Positions 1 through 8,756 of a stretch of 64,000 bases of DNA are shown here, one piece after another. The first letter of the stretch is position 1, and each line of letters begins with the position of its first letter. Origin of the DNA: Pseudoramibacter sp. (GTDB lineage: Bacteria; Bacillota; Clostridia; Eubacteriales; Eubacteriaceae). A model generated the notes under the pieces. The model had not been told where the DNA came from and searched no databases. It saw nothing but the letters and a program-made list of their open reading frames with translations. The position numbers and the translations under genes are program-made. The stretch covers positions 1,599,406-1,663,405 of the forward strand of contig NZ_JAKVLT010000001.1 in the NCBI RefSeq assembly GCF_022484225.1, given 5' to 3'.

Positions 1-136
1 AGACTTCATTATGTCTGAAGTACGCTATAATTCACTGCGTCGTGGATTCCCAGAAATTGCAGACGAATTGTATAAACAGACACAGAAGGAAGCAGAAGCT
101 CGTTACAACGGCTATGTTAAACGCAATGAAAATTAA
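1..136 (+). CDS. nifJ: pyruvate:ferredoxin oxidoreductase, C-terminal end (partial)
   Basis: Only the last 44 codons lie in the window; the frame is open from base 2 to the TAA at 134-136. The tail contains SEVRYNSLRRGFPEIADEL and then an acidic/basic helix ending VKRNEN. This resembles the C-terminus of clostridial homodimeric PFOR, which decarboxylates pyruvate to acetyl-CoA and reduces ferredoxin in the cytoplasm. The identification rests on this tail only. A perfect hairpin terminator follows 18 bp after the stop, so it is the last gene of its transcript. Confidence 0.72.
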   Translation, partial: DFIMSEVRYNSLRRGFPEIADELYKQTQKEAEARYNGYVKRNEN

Positions 137-154
137 ATAATAATTTTCATGTTT

Positions 155-196
155 AAAGCTAAGCAACTGAAATTTCAGTTGCTTAGCTTTTTTTAT
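155..196 (+). terminator. intrinsic terminator after PFOR
   Basis: Two perfectly complementary 18-base arms (155-172 and 173-190) are followed by a T-rich tract. The outer stem GCTAAGCAACTG pairs with CAGTTGCTTAGC. It closes the upstream transcript before the isocitrate dehydrogenase promoter. Confidence 0.9.
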
Positions 197-209
197 TTCT
201 ATAGGTTTA

Positions 210-218
210 TGGTATAAT
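210..218 (+). promoter_or_regulatory. extended -10 promoter for isocitrate dehydrogenase
   Basis: TGGTATAAT at 210-218 is a consensus extended -10 element (TGn plus TATAAT). The -35 region is only T-rich. It lies between the PFOR terminator and the AAGGAG ribosome site of the next gene, so it probably drives the isocitrate dehydrogenase and radical SAM genes. Confidence 0.65.
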
Positions 219-259
219 ATTTATTATTAATTTTGTGATTTTGTAAAAAAGGAGATATT

Positions 260-1462
260 ATGATAAGTCAAACAGAACTTAAAGCTGCACAGGATCAATT
301 TAACAAGATAATAGAAGAACAGCTGCAACGTATTGACAAAATGAAATCAGAAGGTGATTTTGTTGATTATACCAAAAAAGACCGTATTGTAATTGGTGTC
401 GTCGGGGGAGACGGTATCGGACCGTTTATTACAAAAGAAGCGCAGCGCGTCCTTGAATTTCTATTAAAAAAAGACATTGAATCTGGACGTATTGTAATTA
501 AAACGATTGATGGACTGACAATCGAAAATCGCGCTGCTTGTCATAAAGCAATTCCTGATGATGTATTAAATGATCTTAAATTATGTGATGTCATATTAAA
601 AGGGCCAACAACAACTCCTAGAAAAGGGGACAAATGGCCGAATATTGAATCTGCTAATGTAGCAATGAGAAAAGAATTAGATCTTTTTGCAAATTTACGT
701 CCTGTGAAAATTCCAGAAGAAGGTGTGGATTGGACATTTTTCAGAGAAAATACTGAAGGTGGATATGCTGTTGGATCTGAAGGCGTCAATGTAAATCCTG
801 ACCTTGCTGTTGATTTTACGATTGCAACTCAGCCCGGATGCGAACGCATTATTCGTGCAGCATTCGATTATGCACAAAAAACAGGAAAAAATAAAGTTAC
901 AGTCGTAACAAAAGCAAATGTTATTAAAACAACTGATGGTAAATTTTTAGATACAGCTAAAGAAATTGCAAAAGAATATCCTGATGTTGAAATGGATGAT
1001 TGGTATATCGATATTATGACCGCAAAACTGGTCGATCCAAAACGTAGACAACAATTCAAAGTTGTTGTTTTGCCCAATTTATATGGCGACATTATTACAG
1101 ATGAAGCAGCAGAGCTTCAAGGCGGAGTTGGGACAGCTGGATCAGCAAATATCGGAAAGAAGCATGCCATGTTCGAAGCGATTCATGGCTCTGCTCCACG
1201 TATGGTTGATGAAGGACGCGCCAAATATGCTGATCCAAGCTCCATTATCAAAGCTGCTGGTATGCTGCTAGATTATATTGGATATACAGAAGAAGCAGAC
1301 AAGCTTTCCAAGGCATTGCAAATATGCTCAGAATACGAAAAGAAAATTGTCTTAACAGGTCGTTCCGATGGCGGAACAGGTGAAGCCTTTGCTCAATATC
1401 TTATGGATACGCTTTCCAGAGATGACCTTGATGAATTATATGATTCTTTTACGAAGAAGTAA
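260..1462 (+). CDS. icd: isocitrate dehydrogenase (isocitrate/isopropylmalate dehydrogenase family)
   Basis: A 400-residue protein with an AAGGAG site before ATG. It should oxidatively decarboxylate isocitrate to 2-oxoglutarate in the cytoplasm. Visible family features are the substrate-loop motif S131-x-N133-x-x-x-R137 (the phosphorylatable Ser/Asn/Arg pattern of isocitrate rather than isopropylmalate enzymes), R147, RENTEGGY at 162-169, K218, and the metal-binding aspartates in NLYGDIITDE (277, 281). After the HGSAP nucleotide loop comes Arg, which is neither the classic NADP Lys nor the NAD Asp, so the cofactor is left open. With glutamate dehydrogenase and the arg genes in this window it supplies the glutamate family. 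The radical SAM gene starts 8 bp downstream. Confidence 0.85.
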   Translation: MISQTELKAAQDQFNKIIEEQLQRIDKMKSEGDFVDYTKKDRIVIGVVGGDGIGPFITKEAQRVLEFLLKKDIESGRIVIKTIDGLTIENRAACHKAIPDDVLNDLKLCDVILKGPTTTPRKGDKWPNIESANVAMRKELDLFANLRPVKIPEEGVDWTFFRENTEGGYAVGSEGVNVNPDLAVDFTIATQPGCERIIRAAFDYAQKTGKNKVTVVTKANVIKTTDGKFLDTAKEIAKEYPDVEMDDWYIDIMTAKLVDPKRRQQFKVVVLPNLYGDIITDEAAELQGGVGTAGSANIGKKHAMFEAIHGSAPRMVDEGRAKYADPSSIIKAAGMLLDYIGYTEEADKLSKALQICSEYEKKIVLTGRSDGGTGEAFAQYLMDTLSRDDLDELYDSFTKK

Positions 1463-1470
1463 GGGATTGA

Positions 1471-3330
1471 ATGACTGACAATAAATCGTTTATTAAAAAT
1501 TATATCCTTCCAAAAGTAAAAAAACCAATTACTTATCAGGGAAATGAAGTGAATGCAGTTCACAAAGATCTAAATCAGGTAAGTGTACGTTTTGCTTTCG
1601 CTTTCCCGGATATATACGAAATTGGCATGTCCCATTTGGGAATGAAAATATTATACAGCCTTATTAATTCAGTCCCAGATTATTATTGTGAACGTGTATT
1701 TGCGCCATGGATTGACATGGAATCATTACTGAGAAAAAACAAGATTCCGTTGTATGCGCTGGAAACAATGGATTCTTTACGTGAATTTGATTTCATTGGT
1801 TTTACTTTGCAATATGAAATGGCGTATACAAATGTTTTAAATATGCTCGATCTTGCACACATACCTGTTTTGGCAAATGAACGAAGTGATAGGGACCCCA
1901 TCGTGATTGGTGGTGGTCCCTGTGTATGTAATCCGGAACCATTGGCCTCCTTTTTTGACTGCTTTGTTATTGGAGAAGGGGAAGAAGTGCTGATGCAGCT
2001 TCTTGACGATTACAAAAAAGCAAAAAAAAATTCTAATCATTTTTCAAAAACTGATTGGCTATTACATATTGCTCAAACTTATGAGGGCGTGTATGTTCCT
2101 GCGTTTTATACTCCTGAATATGATCAAGATGGAAAAATTGCAAATTTTATTCCTAAGGTACCGGGTATTCCAGCAAAAATAAAAAAGCAATTTATCAAAG
2201 ATTTAAATCACGTCTATTATCCAACAAAACTGGTTATGCCTTATCACGAAAGTGTGCAAGACCGCATTCCATATGAAATTTTTCGTGGATGCGGACGAGG
2301 CTGCCGTTTTTGCCAAGCCGGTATGATTTACAGACCAATTCGCGATAAAAGCGTAGATTGTATTGATCAGGGCATTCAAAAATTATTAAAAAATACGGGA
2401 TATGATGAAATTACACTGCTATCTTTGAGCACCAGTGATTATCCGAATATCGAAGGGCTAGCTGAAACACTAATTCAAAAATATCAAAATGATCATATTA
2501 CAGTATCTCTGCCATCTTTACGTTTAGATTCTGTATCTGTTGATGTAGTAGAAAAATTACAGCGTGCGAGAAAAACTGGTTTGACTTTTGCTCCAGAGGC
2601 AGGAACACAGCGTCTCAGAGATGTTATCAATAAAAACATCACTGAAGAGAACCTTATGCAGACAGCTTCTAACTTTTTTGAACGCGGATGGCACCGCATC
2701 AAACTTTATTTTATGTTAGGCTTACCCAGTGAAACGGAAGAAGACATTGAGGGTATTGCGAAACTTGCCGAATCGGTATCAGCTCGTTATGAGCAAATGG
2801 ATCATCCAAAGGGTCAGCATTGTCAAATTACCGTCAGTACTTCCGGCTTTGTTCCTAAACCTTTTACACCATTTCAATGGTTTGGCCAAAATACCATATC
2901 TCAATTTGAAGATAAACAAAGTATACTTAAAAACCGGATAAAAAATCGTAATATCCGATATAATTGGTCAGAACCCATACTTAGTTTTTATGAAGCGGTG
3001 TTGGCAAGAGGGGATCGCCGCCTTGGAAAAGTGATTCTGCTTGCATGGCAAGCCGGCTGTAAATTTGATAGTTGGCACGAATGTTTTAAACAGGATAAAT
3101 GGGAAGCTGCCTTTGAAGATGCACATTTAGATCCTGCTTTTTATGCGAACCGGCATCGCGAAACAAGTGAAATTTTTCCATGGGATTTTATTGATATGGG
3201 TGTCACCAAATCTTTCTTGATCAAAGATTTAAAACGCGCACAAAAAGCTGCAGTTTCTCCATACTGCAGAACCGGTTGTGCCGGATGCGGTATTATGCAA
3301 TTTGATCCATCTTGGAGGTGCCATCCATGA
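1471..3330 (+). CDS. TIGR03960-type radical SAM protein
   Basis: A 619-residue protein. The N-terminal third resembles the B12-binding-like domain of this family (GMSHLGMKILYSLIN, IGGGPCVCNPEP), and the radical SAM core has C274-x3-C278-x2-C281 in RGCGRGCRFCQAG. A C-terminal cysteine cluster, CRTGCAGCGI, could bind a second cluster. The family is widespread in Clostridia and its reaction is not established, though tRNA or cofactor modification has been suggested. The start has AAGGG five bases upstream. The stop overlaps the DUF2344 gene start as ATGA, so the two are translationally coupled. In many relatives this pair precedes RNase G and rplU-rpmA; here the next gene is convergent. Confidence 0.88.
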   Translation: MTDNKSFIKNYILPKVKKPITYQGNEVNAVHKDLNQVSVRFAFAFPDIYEIGMSHLGMKILYSLINSVPDYYCERVFAPWIDMESLLRKNKIPLYALETMDSLREFDFIGFTLQYEMAYTNVLNMLDLAHIPVLANERSDRDPIVIGGGPCVCNPEPLASFFDCFVIGEGEEVLMQLLDDYKKAKKNSNHFSKTDWLLHIAQTYEGVYVPAFYTPEYDQDGKIANFIPKVPGIPAKIKKQFIKDLNHVYYPTKLVMPYHESVQDRIPYEIFRGCGRGCRFCQAGMIYRPIRDKSVDCIDQGIQKLLKNTGYDEITLLSLSTSDYPNIEGLAETLIQKYQNDHITVSLPSLRLDSVSVDVVEKLQRARKTGLTFAPEAGTQRLRDVINKNITEENLMQTASNFFERGWHRIKLYFMLGLPSETEEDIEGIAKLAESVSARYEQMDHPKGQHCQITVSTSGFVPKPFTPFQWFGQNTISQFEDKQSILKNRIKNRNIRYNWSEPILSFYEAVLARGDRRLGKVILLAWQAGCKFDSWHECFKQDKWEAAFEDAHLDPAFYANRHRETSEIFPWDFIDMGVTKSFLIKDLKRAQKAAVSPYCRTGCAGCGIMQFDPSWRCHP

Positions 3331-4007
3331 ATGAAACAATTGCATTGACAATGCGTTTTCAATTTGCGCGTACAGAAGAGCTTCGGTTTCTTTCACATTT
3401 GGACCAACAATCCACGTTTCAGCGTGCTTTTAGAAGGGCAGATATTCCAATTGCATATTCAAATGGCTTTCATGCTCATCAAAGATTATCATTTGCAACT
3501 GCACTATCCGTTGGTATGACCTCATCTTGTGAATATGCAGACATTAGATTGACAAAAGAAATTGCTCCCGAAACATTTTGCACTTGTATGAACCGTGTAT
3601 TGCCAAAAGGGCTTCATGTAATAAAAGCTTCATTAATTAAGGGGAAGACATCGTCGCTTTCCTCTTTAATCATAAGTTCTATTTATCAAGTAAGAATATT
3701 GGATCACACTTCTGATTCTGAAATAGAAAAAGCAATTCAAAAATTTTTATGTCAAGACGACATTATCATTGAAAAACGCAATAAAAAAGGCAAATTTCAT
3801 AAAATCAATGCCCGTCCTTATATTAAATATTTTTCGATCGTTCCAGATACTGATGATCTTCTCTTTACGCTGCGTATTGGTTATCACAACCAAGCTACAA
3901 TAAAGCCCTCCTTGATTTTACAGGCTTTTGAACAATTTTCTGGACAAAATTTCGGAGATGCCGATCTTTGGCAAATCCATCGAAACTCCCTATTAGGCAT
4001 TGAATAA
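3327..4007 (+). CDS. TIGR03936/DUF2344 protein, partner of the radical SAM protein
   Basis: A 226-residue protein. ATG at 3327 is chosen because GGAGG lies seven bases upstream and the ATG overlaps the preceding TGA. The N-terminus RFQFARTEELRFLSHLDQQSTFQRAFRRADIP is typed by its FxK/RxxxLRFLSHLD and RAFRRAxIP motifs, the hallmark of the DUF2344 family that is nearly always encoded beside, or fused to, the TIGR03960 radical SAM protein. Its biochemical role is unknown; the constant pairing suggests it works with the radical SAM enzyme. No transmembrane or signal segment is seen. A bidirectional terminator follows. Confidence 0.85.
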   Translation: MNETIALTMRFQFARTEELRFLSHLDQQSTFQRAFRRADIPIAYSNGFHAHQRLSFATALSVGMTSSCEYADIRLTKEIAPETFCTCMNRVLPKGLHVIKASLIKGKTSSLSSLIISSIYQVRILDHTSDSEIEKAIQKFLCQDDIIIEKRNKKGKFHKINARPYIKYFSIVPDTDDLLFTLRIGYHNQATIKPSLILQAFEQFSGQNFGDADLWQIHRNSLLGIE

Positions 4008-4012
4008 AAAAC

Positions 4013-4051
4013 GTCCCTTCTTAATAAAAATAAATAAGAAGGGACATTTTT
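4013..4051. terminator. bidirectional terminator between convergent genes
   Basis: Arms GTCCCTTCTTA (4013-4023) and TAAGAAGGGAC (4035-4045) form an 11-bp stem. A T-run follows on the + strand and A-rich DNA precedes it, so it can serve both the DUF2344 gene and the ACT gene. Confidence 0.85.
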
Positions 4052-4063
4052 TACAATAAATTT

Positions 4064-4477
4064 CTATTTTGTTGCAACATATTCACTGTTATTTATAAGT
4101 TGATAGGCTTTTTCCTGGTCTGAAGTGGCCAGTACCAACATATACGGTGCACCAGCTTTGGCATAAGGATAGGCATAGTCGATATTAATATTTTGAGAAG
4201 CCAACAAATGAAATATTTTATTCATCATTCCAGGTTCATCGATCGGTTCGATGACCATAACATCCTTGATTCGGACAACTTTTCCGCTTTCTCTAAATAA
4301 TTCTACGGCTTCAAAGGGTTTATCAACGATGAGTCGTAAAATAGCATATTCTTTTGAATCATAAACAAATAATGCGCGAATATTAATATCATTTTTTGCT
4401 AATATATCTGTAGCTTCGGCAAGATGACCCACTTTATTTTCTATAAATACAGATATTTGTTTAACTTTAGAAATCAT
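4064..4477 (-). CDS. tandem ACT-domain protein
   Basis: 137 residues starting at MISKVKQISVF. This start has GAGG about nine bases upstream and lies one base from the stop of the ligase gene; a longer in-frame start would overlap the ligase. Two ACT units are visible: residues 3-65 (VFIENKVGHLAEATDILAKN) and 70-135 (EPGMMNKIFHLLASQNINI). ACT domains bind amino acids or related small molecules. This gene regularly follows PaaK-type ligases in anaerobes, where it may sense an aromatic or branched-chain acid, but no function has been shown for this subgroup. Confidence 0.85.
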   Translation of the reverse strand: MISKVKQISVFIENKVGHLAEATDILAKNDINIRALFVYDSKEYAILRLIVDKPFEAVELFRESGKVVRIKDVMVIEPIDEPGMMNKIFHLLASQNINIDYAYPYAKAGAPYMLVLATSDQEKAYQLINNSEYVATK

Positions 4478-4478
4478 C

Positions 4479-5786
4479 TTATTTTTCCTCGCTATTTCTT
4501 TTATCAATGACACGAACTGCTTTTCCTTTTGAAGCTTCCATGCTTAATGGTTCAACAAGATGAATTGAAGGATGTATGCCTAAAACAGTGTGTAATTTCT
4601 TACGAAGAACATTTAATAAATTGTCTAAACTCGATGCAGAATCTAATAAAGACGAATCGGTCACTTCAACGTCAATATCCATTTTATCAAGATAGCCTTT
4701 TTTACTAACCGTAATTAAATAATTACTTCCAATACCTTCTGTAGATAACAGCACTTCTTCAATCTGAGAAGGAAAGACGTTGACGCCGCTGATAATCAGC
4801 ATATCGTCCGTTCTTCCTGTTATTTTTGACATGCGCATAGTCGTTCTGCCACATGCACACGGAGAAGAATCTAAACTTGTAATATCTTTAGTTCGATATC
4901 TCAGCACTGGTGTTGCCTGACGAAATAGGGGAGTAACGACAAGTTCTCCTTTTTCACCTTCTGGCAATACTTCACCAGTCACGGGATCAATCACTTCGCA
5001 AATAAAATAATCTTCATTGATGTGCATTCCTCGCAAAGCAGGACATTCTCCAGAAACACCAGGTCCGCCTAATTCAGACATTCCATAATTTTCATATGCA
5101 TGCATGCCCCAGTTTTGATTGAGTTTTTTTCTCATGGCTTCGGTAGATGGTTCACTGCCCAAGACACCATGTCTGACTTTTAAATCTTCGACAGGGTCAA
5201 TGCCTAATGATTGCGCAACTTCTGACAAATGTAGCGCATAAGATGGTGTTGCTATAAGCGTTGTAACACCCCAATCCTTCATAATTTTTATTTGTTTATT
5301 TGAATTGCCGCTAGACATTGGCACTACAGCTGCGCCAATTTTTTCCAATCCTTGATGAAGACCAAGTGCCCCTGTAAATAATCCATATCCAAAAGCAATC
5401 TGGGCGGTATCATGATAGGTAACCCCTGCCATAGACACAATTCTTGCAATGCATTCTTTCCAAACTTTCAAATCATGTTTCGTATAGCCAACGACTGTTG
5501 GATTTCCTGTTGTGCCGGAAGAAGCATGGTAGCGTACGATTTTTTCTTTTGGGACGGCAAATAGACCGAAAGGGTAATGATTACGAAAATCTTCTTTTGT
5601 CGTAAAAGGGATTTTAGTAAGATCAGACAATGTCTGAATGTCTTCAGGAACGATGCCGGCCGTTCTGAATTTTTCTTGATAGAACGGAACATGCTCGTAG
5701 GCATACTTAACCGTCTTTTTTAATTTTTCAGTCTGAATCAGCTGAATTTCTTCACGGTCTAGAGTTTCTTTTGTAGACCAAATCAT
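4479..5786 (-). CDS. paaK: phenylacetate-CoA ligase family protein
   Basis: A 435-residue adenylate-forming ligase. The nucleotide motif YHASSGTTGNPTVVGYT and NYGMSELGGPGVSGEC are typical of PaaK, and a mobile C-terminal domain follows the hinge near ITGRTDDM. It should activate phenylacetate or another aryl acid with ATP and CoA. In anaerobic Clostridia such ligases usually accompany indolepyruvate:ferredoxin oxidoreductase in oxidative Stickland-type aromatic amino acid breakdown; no iorAB is in the window, so the substrate is uncertain. AGGAG lies nine bases before ATG. It starts only 27 bp after glnS and probably shares its transcript. Confidence 0.85.
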   Translation of the reverse strand: MIWSTKETLDREEIQLIQTEKLKKTVKYAYEHVPFYQEKFRTAGIVPEDIQTLSDLTKIPFTTKEDFRNHYPFGLFAVPKEKIVRYHASSGTTGNPTVVGYTKHDLKVWKECIARIVSMAGVTYHDTAQIAFGYGLFTGALGLHQGLEKIGAAVVPMSSGNSNKQIKIMKDWGVTTLIATPSYALHLSEVAQSLGIDPVEDLKVRHGVLGSEPSTEAMRKKLNQNWGMHAYENYGMSELGGPGVSGECPALRGMHINEDYFICEVIDPVTGEVLPEGEKGELVVTPLFRQATPVLRYRTKDITSLDSSPCACGRTTMRMSKITGRTDDMLIISGVNVFPSQIEEVLLSTEGIGSNYLITVSKKGYLDKMDIDVEVTDSSLLDSASSLDNLLNVLRKKLHTVLGIHPSIHLVEPLSMEASKGKAVRVIDKRNSEEK

Positions 5787-5813
5787 AAATTTTTACTCCT
5801 ATAAATAATACTA

Positions 5814-7493
5814 TTATTTTTTCTTTGGGGGACGCCACTTACTTTTTAATGGAACAATTTGATTAAATACAAGATGATCTGGCTTTGAATATTTAGGATC
5901 TACTGAAAAATAACCGTTCCTTACAAATTGAGCTTTATCATAAGGCTTTAATTTTAATGCTTCAGGTTCAGCAAAACCATGGCAGACTTCAAGGGAGTTT
6001 GGATTGATTTTATCTAATAAGTTATCTAGTGTATAGCGGGAATCATCTTTTAATAACGAATTAAATAAATGAATTTCAACAGGTTTGCCTTCTGTTGCAG
6101 AAACCCAATGGATAGTTCCTTTTACTTTTCTTCCTTTAAATCCAGAACCGCATTTGGTTTCAGGATCATAAGTACATTTAAGCTCAATAATATTGCCATT
6201 TTCATCTTCAACATAGTCTTGACAAGTCACAAAATAAGCACCGCGGAAACGAACTTCATTGCCAGGATACAATCTAAAATATTTTTTAACAGGCTCTTTC
6301 ATAAAATCTGATTGTTCTACGTAAAGTTCACGAGTAAATGGCATTTTATGGCAACCCATTTCTTCAACATCTTGGTTTGTTTCGATCGTTAACCATTCAA
6401 CTTTATCTTCTGGCCAGTTTGTTATGGTTACTTTAAGCGGGTGAATAACACAATTATAGCGAGGAGCCTTCGTTCTCAAATCATCTCGAATAAAATGTTC
6501 CAACATCGCCGTATCAACAGTTGAATTTGCTTTGGCAACACCGATTTCTTCACAGAAGTTTTGTATTGCTTCTGGTGTATATCCACGGCGTCTTAAACCG
6601 GAAATCGTTGCTAGTCTTGGATCATCCCAGCCATCGATGACTCCTTCATCAACTAATTTTTTGATATAGCGTTTGCCCATAATTGTTTTGCTCAAATTTA
6701 ATTTTGCAAATTCAATCTGGCGGGGAGGTTCATGTTGAAATTCATCTAAATGTTCAAGGAACCAATTGTATAAAGGGCGGTGATCTTCAAATTCAAGTGT
6801 ACACAAAGAATGTGTAATTCCCTCGATGGCGTCTTCTACGGGGTGGGCAAAATCATACATCGGATAGACATGCCATTCAGTGCCCAATTTGGGGTGAACC
6901 AGATGACGGACGCGATAAATGATAGGGTCGCGCATATTCATATTTGGACTGGCCATATCTATTTTGGCTCTCAGGACTTTTTCTCCTTCTGGAACTTTTC
7001 CGTCAATCATATCCTGGAAAAGAGCTAAATTTTCATCGACAGAACGATTGCGATAGGGGCTTTCAGTTCCGGGCGATGTTAAATTTCCTCTGGTTTTTTT
7101 AATGGTTTCCATATCCTGATCGTCAACATATGCAATGCCCTTTTTGATGTATTCCTTTGCATATTCAAGCATCTGCGGGAAATAAGAGGAAGCATAATAT
7201 TCATGATCGCCCCATTCGATTCCGAGCCATTTCAAATCTTTTTTAATGGCTTCCACATATTCCATGTTTTCTTTTTCAGGATTTGTATCGTCAAAACGAA
7301 GATTAAAAGTGCCATGATATTTTAATGCTGTTCTATAATTTAATAATGACGATTTAGCGTGGCCAATATGAAGATAACCATTTGGTTCAGGCGGAAAACG
7401 GGTGTGAACGCGATTGTCTGCGTATACCCCGTCTTTAAGATCTTTATCAATGTAGCTGAAAATAAAATTACTTTCTTTTTCTCTATCGTCCAA
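5814..7493 (-). CDS. glnS: glutaminyl-tRNA synthetase
   Basis: A 559-residue class Ic synthetase that charges tRNA-Gln with glutamine. The HIGH-type motif is PEPNGYLHIGHAKS near residue 35, FDDTNP follows, and the KMSKS-type loop is LNLSKTIMGKR, a divergent form. The C-terminal half has the two beta-barrel anticodon-binding region. The start codon is TTG at 7493: AAGGAG lies six bases upstream and no ATG fits. Direct glutaminylation contrasts with the GatCAB route common in Bacilli but is usual in Clostridia. The cognate tRNA-Gln(UUG) is at 48708-48783. Confidence 0.93.
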   Translation of the reverse strand: MDDREKESNFIFSYIDKDLKDGVYADNRVHTRFPPEPNGYLHIGHAKSSLLNYRTALKYHGTFNLRFDDTNPEKENMEYVEAIKKDLKWLGIEWGDHEYYASSYFPQMLEYAKEYIKKGIAYVDDQDMETIKKTRGNLTSPGTESPYRNRSVDENLALFQDMIDGKVPEGEKVLRAKIDMASPNMNMRDPIIYRVRHLVHPKLGTEWHVYPMYDFAHPVEDAIEGITHSLCTLEFEDHRPLYNWFLEHLDEFQHEPPRQIEFAKLNLSKTIMGKRYIKKLVDEGVIDGWDDPRLATISGLRRRGYTPEAIQNFCEEIGVAKANSTVDTAMLEHFIRDDLRTKAPRYNCVIHPLKVTITNWPEDKVEWLTIETNQDVEEMGCHKMPFTRELYVEQSDFMKEPVKKYFRLYPGNEVRFRGAYFVTCQDYVEDENGNIIELKCTYDPETKCGSGFKGRKVKGTIHWVSATEGKPVEIHLFNSLLKDDSRYTLDNLLDKINPNSLEVCHGFAEPEALKLKPYDKAQFVRNGYFSVDPKYSKPDHLVFNQIVPLKSKWRPPKKK

Positions 7494-7528
7494 TTGAAGC
7501 TCCTTTGAATTTTATTCTTTTGAAATGT

Positions 7529-7537
7529 ATTTTACCA
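7529..7537 (-). promoter_or_regulatory. possible extended -10 promoter for glnS
   Basis: On the minus strand TGGTAAAAT lies 37-45 bp upstream of the glnS start. It fits an extended -10, but no convincing -35 is visible. No terminator separates the recombinase gene from glnS, so read-through is also possible. Confidence 0.4.
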
Positions 7538-7565
7538 TAAATTGTAGATAATATCTGCTCGTTAA

Positions 7566-8579
7566 TTAAGAATGAACATGATTTTTGAAATAATTGGATA
7601 GGGGATTTTTATAGACGGCATTTCTAACGTCGTCATCTTCAATATGTGTATATATCTCAGTCGTCGACACGTTTTCGTGTCCTAAAACTTTTTGAAGTGT
7701 TCGAATATCGATATTGCCATATTTGTACATGAGCGTTGCTGCCGTATGGCGGAGTTTATGAACTGTAAATTTCTCTGAATCTAAGCCAGCCTTTTTAATA
7801 TATTTATTGACCATCGTTTCAACCATTCTGTTTGAAATCCCTTTTCCTCGATTACTCAAAAACAAGTGTGTTTCTTCTTTTGAGGAATTATCTTTATCTT
7901 TTTCATCTTCTGATTTTGCTTTTATTTTATTAATTTGTTGCTGCCGAATAGGAAGATAATTATTTAGAGCATCAATGCAAGCATCATTCATCATAATATC
8001 TCTTTCTTTATTTCCTTTACCTACGATATGAAGTGTTTCGTCTTGAATATCTTCCACTCTTAAATTTGTTAATTCTGATAAGCGCAACCCACAATTTAAA
8101 AATAAAGTAATAATCGCCAAATCCCTTTCTTTGTTTTTTCCTTCTACAGCATTTAATAAACTCAGCGCTTCATCTAATGTTAGATAAATTGGATCTCTTT
8201 TTTTGGCCTTAGGAATTTCTAAATTTTGAGTCGGATCTTCCAAATGTTCCTGCATCACAACAATTTCAAAATGATAAAATGAACGTATTGCAGCAGTTCT
8301 GCGTTTTCTTGTTGTATCGCCGTTATGCAGCTCGGAAGCACAGTATGATAAAAAAGCGTAGATGTCCACTAATTTAACCTTAGATAATAGAGTGGGGGAG
8401 ATAAGAGAGAGCGCTTTATCGTCGAATGGATCCTCTTTCTTTTTTTCACCAAAACGAATAAGAATATAATTAAAAAAAAGTTTTAAATCATTTTGATAAG
8501 AACGAATTGTATTTTGAGAGTATCCTTTAACTGAAAGAAGATAATCTCCGTAATTTTGTAAAATATTGTTTTCTTCCAT
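7566..8579 (-). CDS. Xer-type tyrosine recombinase
   Basis: 337 residues from the ATG at 8579, which has GAAGGA eight bases upstream; a TTG 15 bases earlier is possible. The N-terminal SAM-like DNA-binding domain is typical of Xer proteins (YLLSVKGYSQNTIRSYQNDL). The catalytic set is complete: R166 in NCGLRLSEL, K188 in GKGNKER, H274-x-x-R277 in HKLRHTAA, H301 in LGHENVS and the nucleophile Y310 in EIYTHI. A Lys/Asp/Glu-rich insertion at about residues 217-235 sits between the catalytic Lys hairpin and the HxxR helix. It may be the chromosomal XerC/XerD protein or a single-recombinase system. Two dif-like sites lie within 1.3 kb, one just upstream of this gene, which is the strongest clue to its substrate. 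Confidence 0.9.
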   Translation of the reverse strand: MEENNILQNYGDYLLSVKGYSQNTIRSYQNDLKLFFNYILIRFGEKKKEDPFDDKALSLISPTLLSKVKLVDIYAFLSYCASELHNGDTTRKRRTAAIRSFYHFEIVVMQEHLEDPTQNLEIPKAKKRDPIYLTLDEALSLLNAVEGKNKERDLAIITLFLNCGLRLSELTNLRVEDIQDETLHIVGKGNKERDIMMNDACIDALNNYLPIRQQQINKIKAKSEDEKDKDNSSKEETHLFLSNRGKGISNRMVETMVNKYIKKAGLDSEKFTVHKLRHTAATLMYKYGNIDIRTLQKVLGHENVSTTEIYTHIEDDDVRNAVYKNPLSNYFKNHVHS

Positions 8580-8610
8580 AAAATTTTCCTTCAAGTATAA
8601 CTTAATGATA

Positions 8611-8638
8611 ATTTCGTAATAATATTATTATACGCAAT
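8611..8638 (-). other. dif-like Xer site 1 (asymmetric), upstream of the recombinase gene
   Basis: Read on the minus strand this is ATTGCGTATAA, then TAATAT, then TATTACGAAAT: an 11-6-11 arrangement as in chromosomal dif. The first arm is identical over 11 bases to both arms (one inverted) of site 2 at 9791-9818. The second arm is diverged, as expected for sites bound by unlike subunits. It lies 32 bp upstream of the recombinase start codon and also contains a TATAAT, so part of it may act as that gene's promoter. Function is inferred. Confidence 0.45.
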
Positions 8639-8677
8639 AATTTATTTAAAAGCGAATATTTAATTTGCTTAATTGAA

Positions 8678-8683
8678 TATAAT
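8678..8683 (+). promoter_or_regulatory. possible -10 for the HtrA gene
   Basis: TATAAT at 8678-8683, about 73 bp before the chosen ATG. The -35 region is poor (AATATT at 17-bp spacing), so this is a weak call. Confidence 0.35.
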
Positions 8684-8756
8684 AAACTTCCAATTTCGTC
8701 TTCTATTTAAAGCTTTTGTAGTAATCTTCTATAAAAACGAAAGGATTTATGTCCAA

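Noticed and set aside
8673..8756. 28 extra N-terminal residues for the HtrA protein
   Set aside because: The start lies over the predicted -10, has no ribosome site, and a good AAAGGA-ATG follows at 8757.
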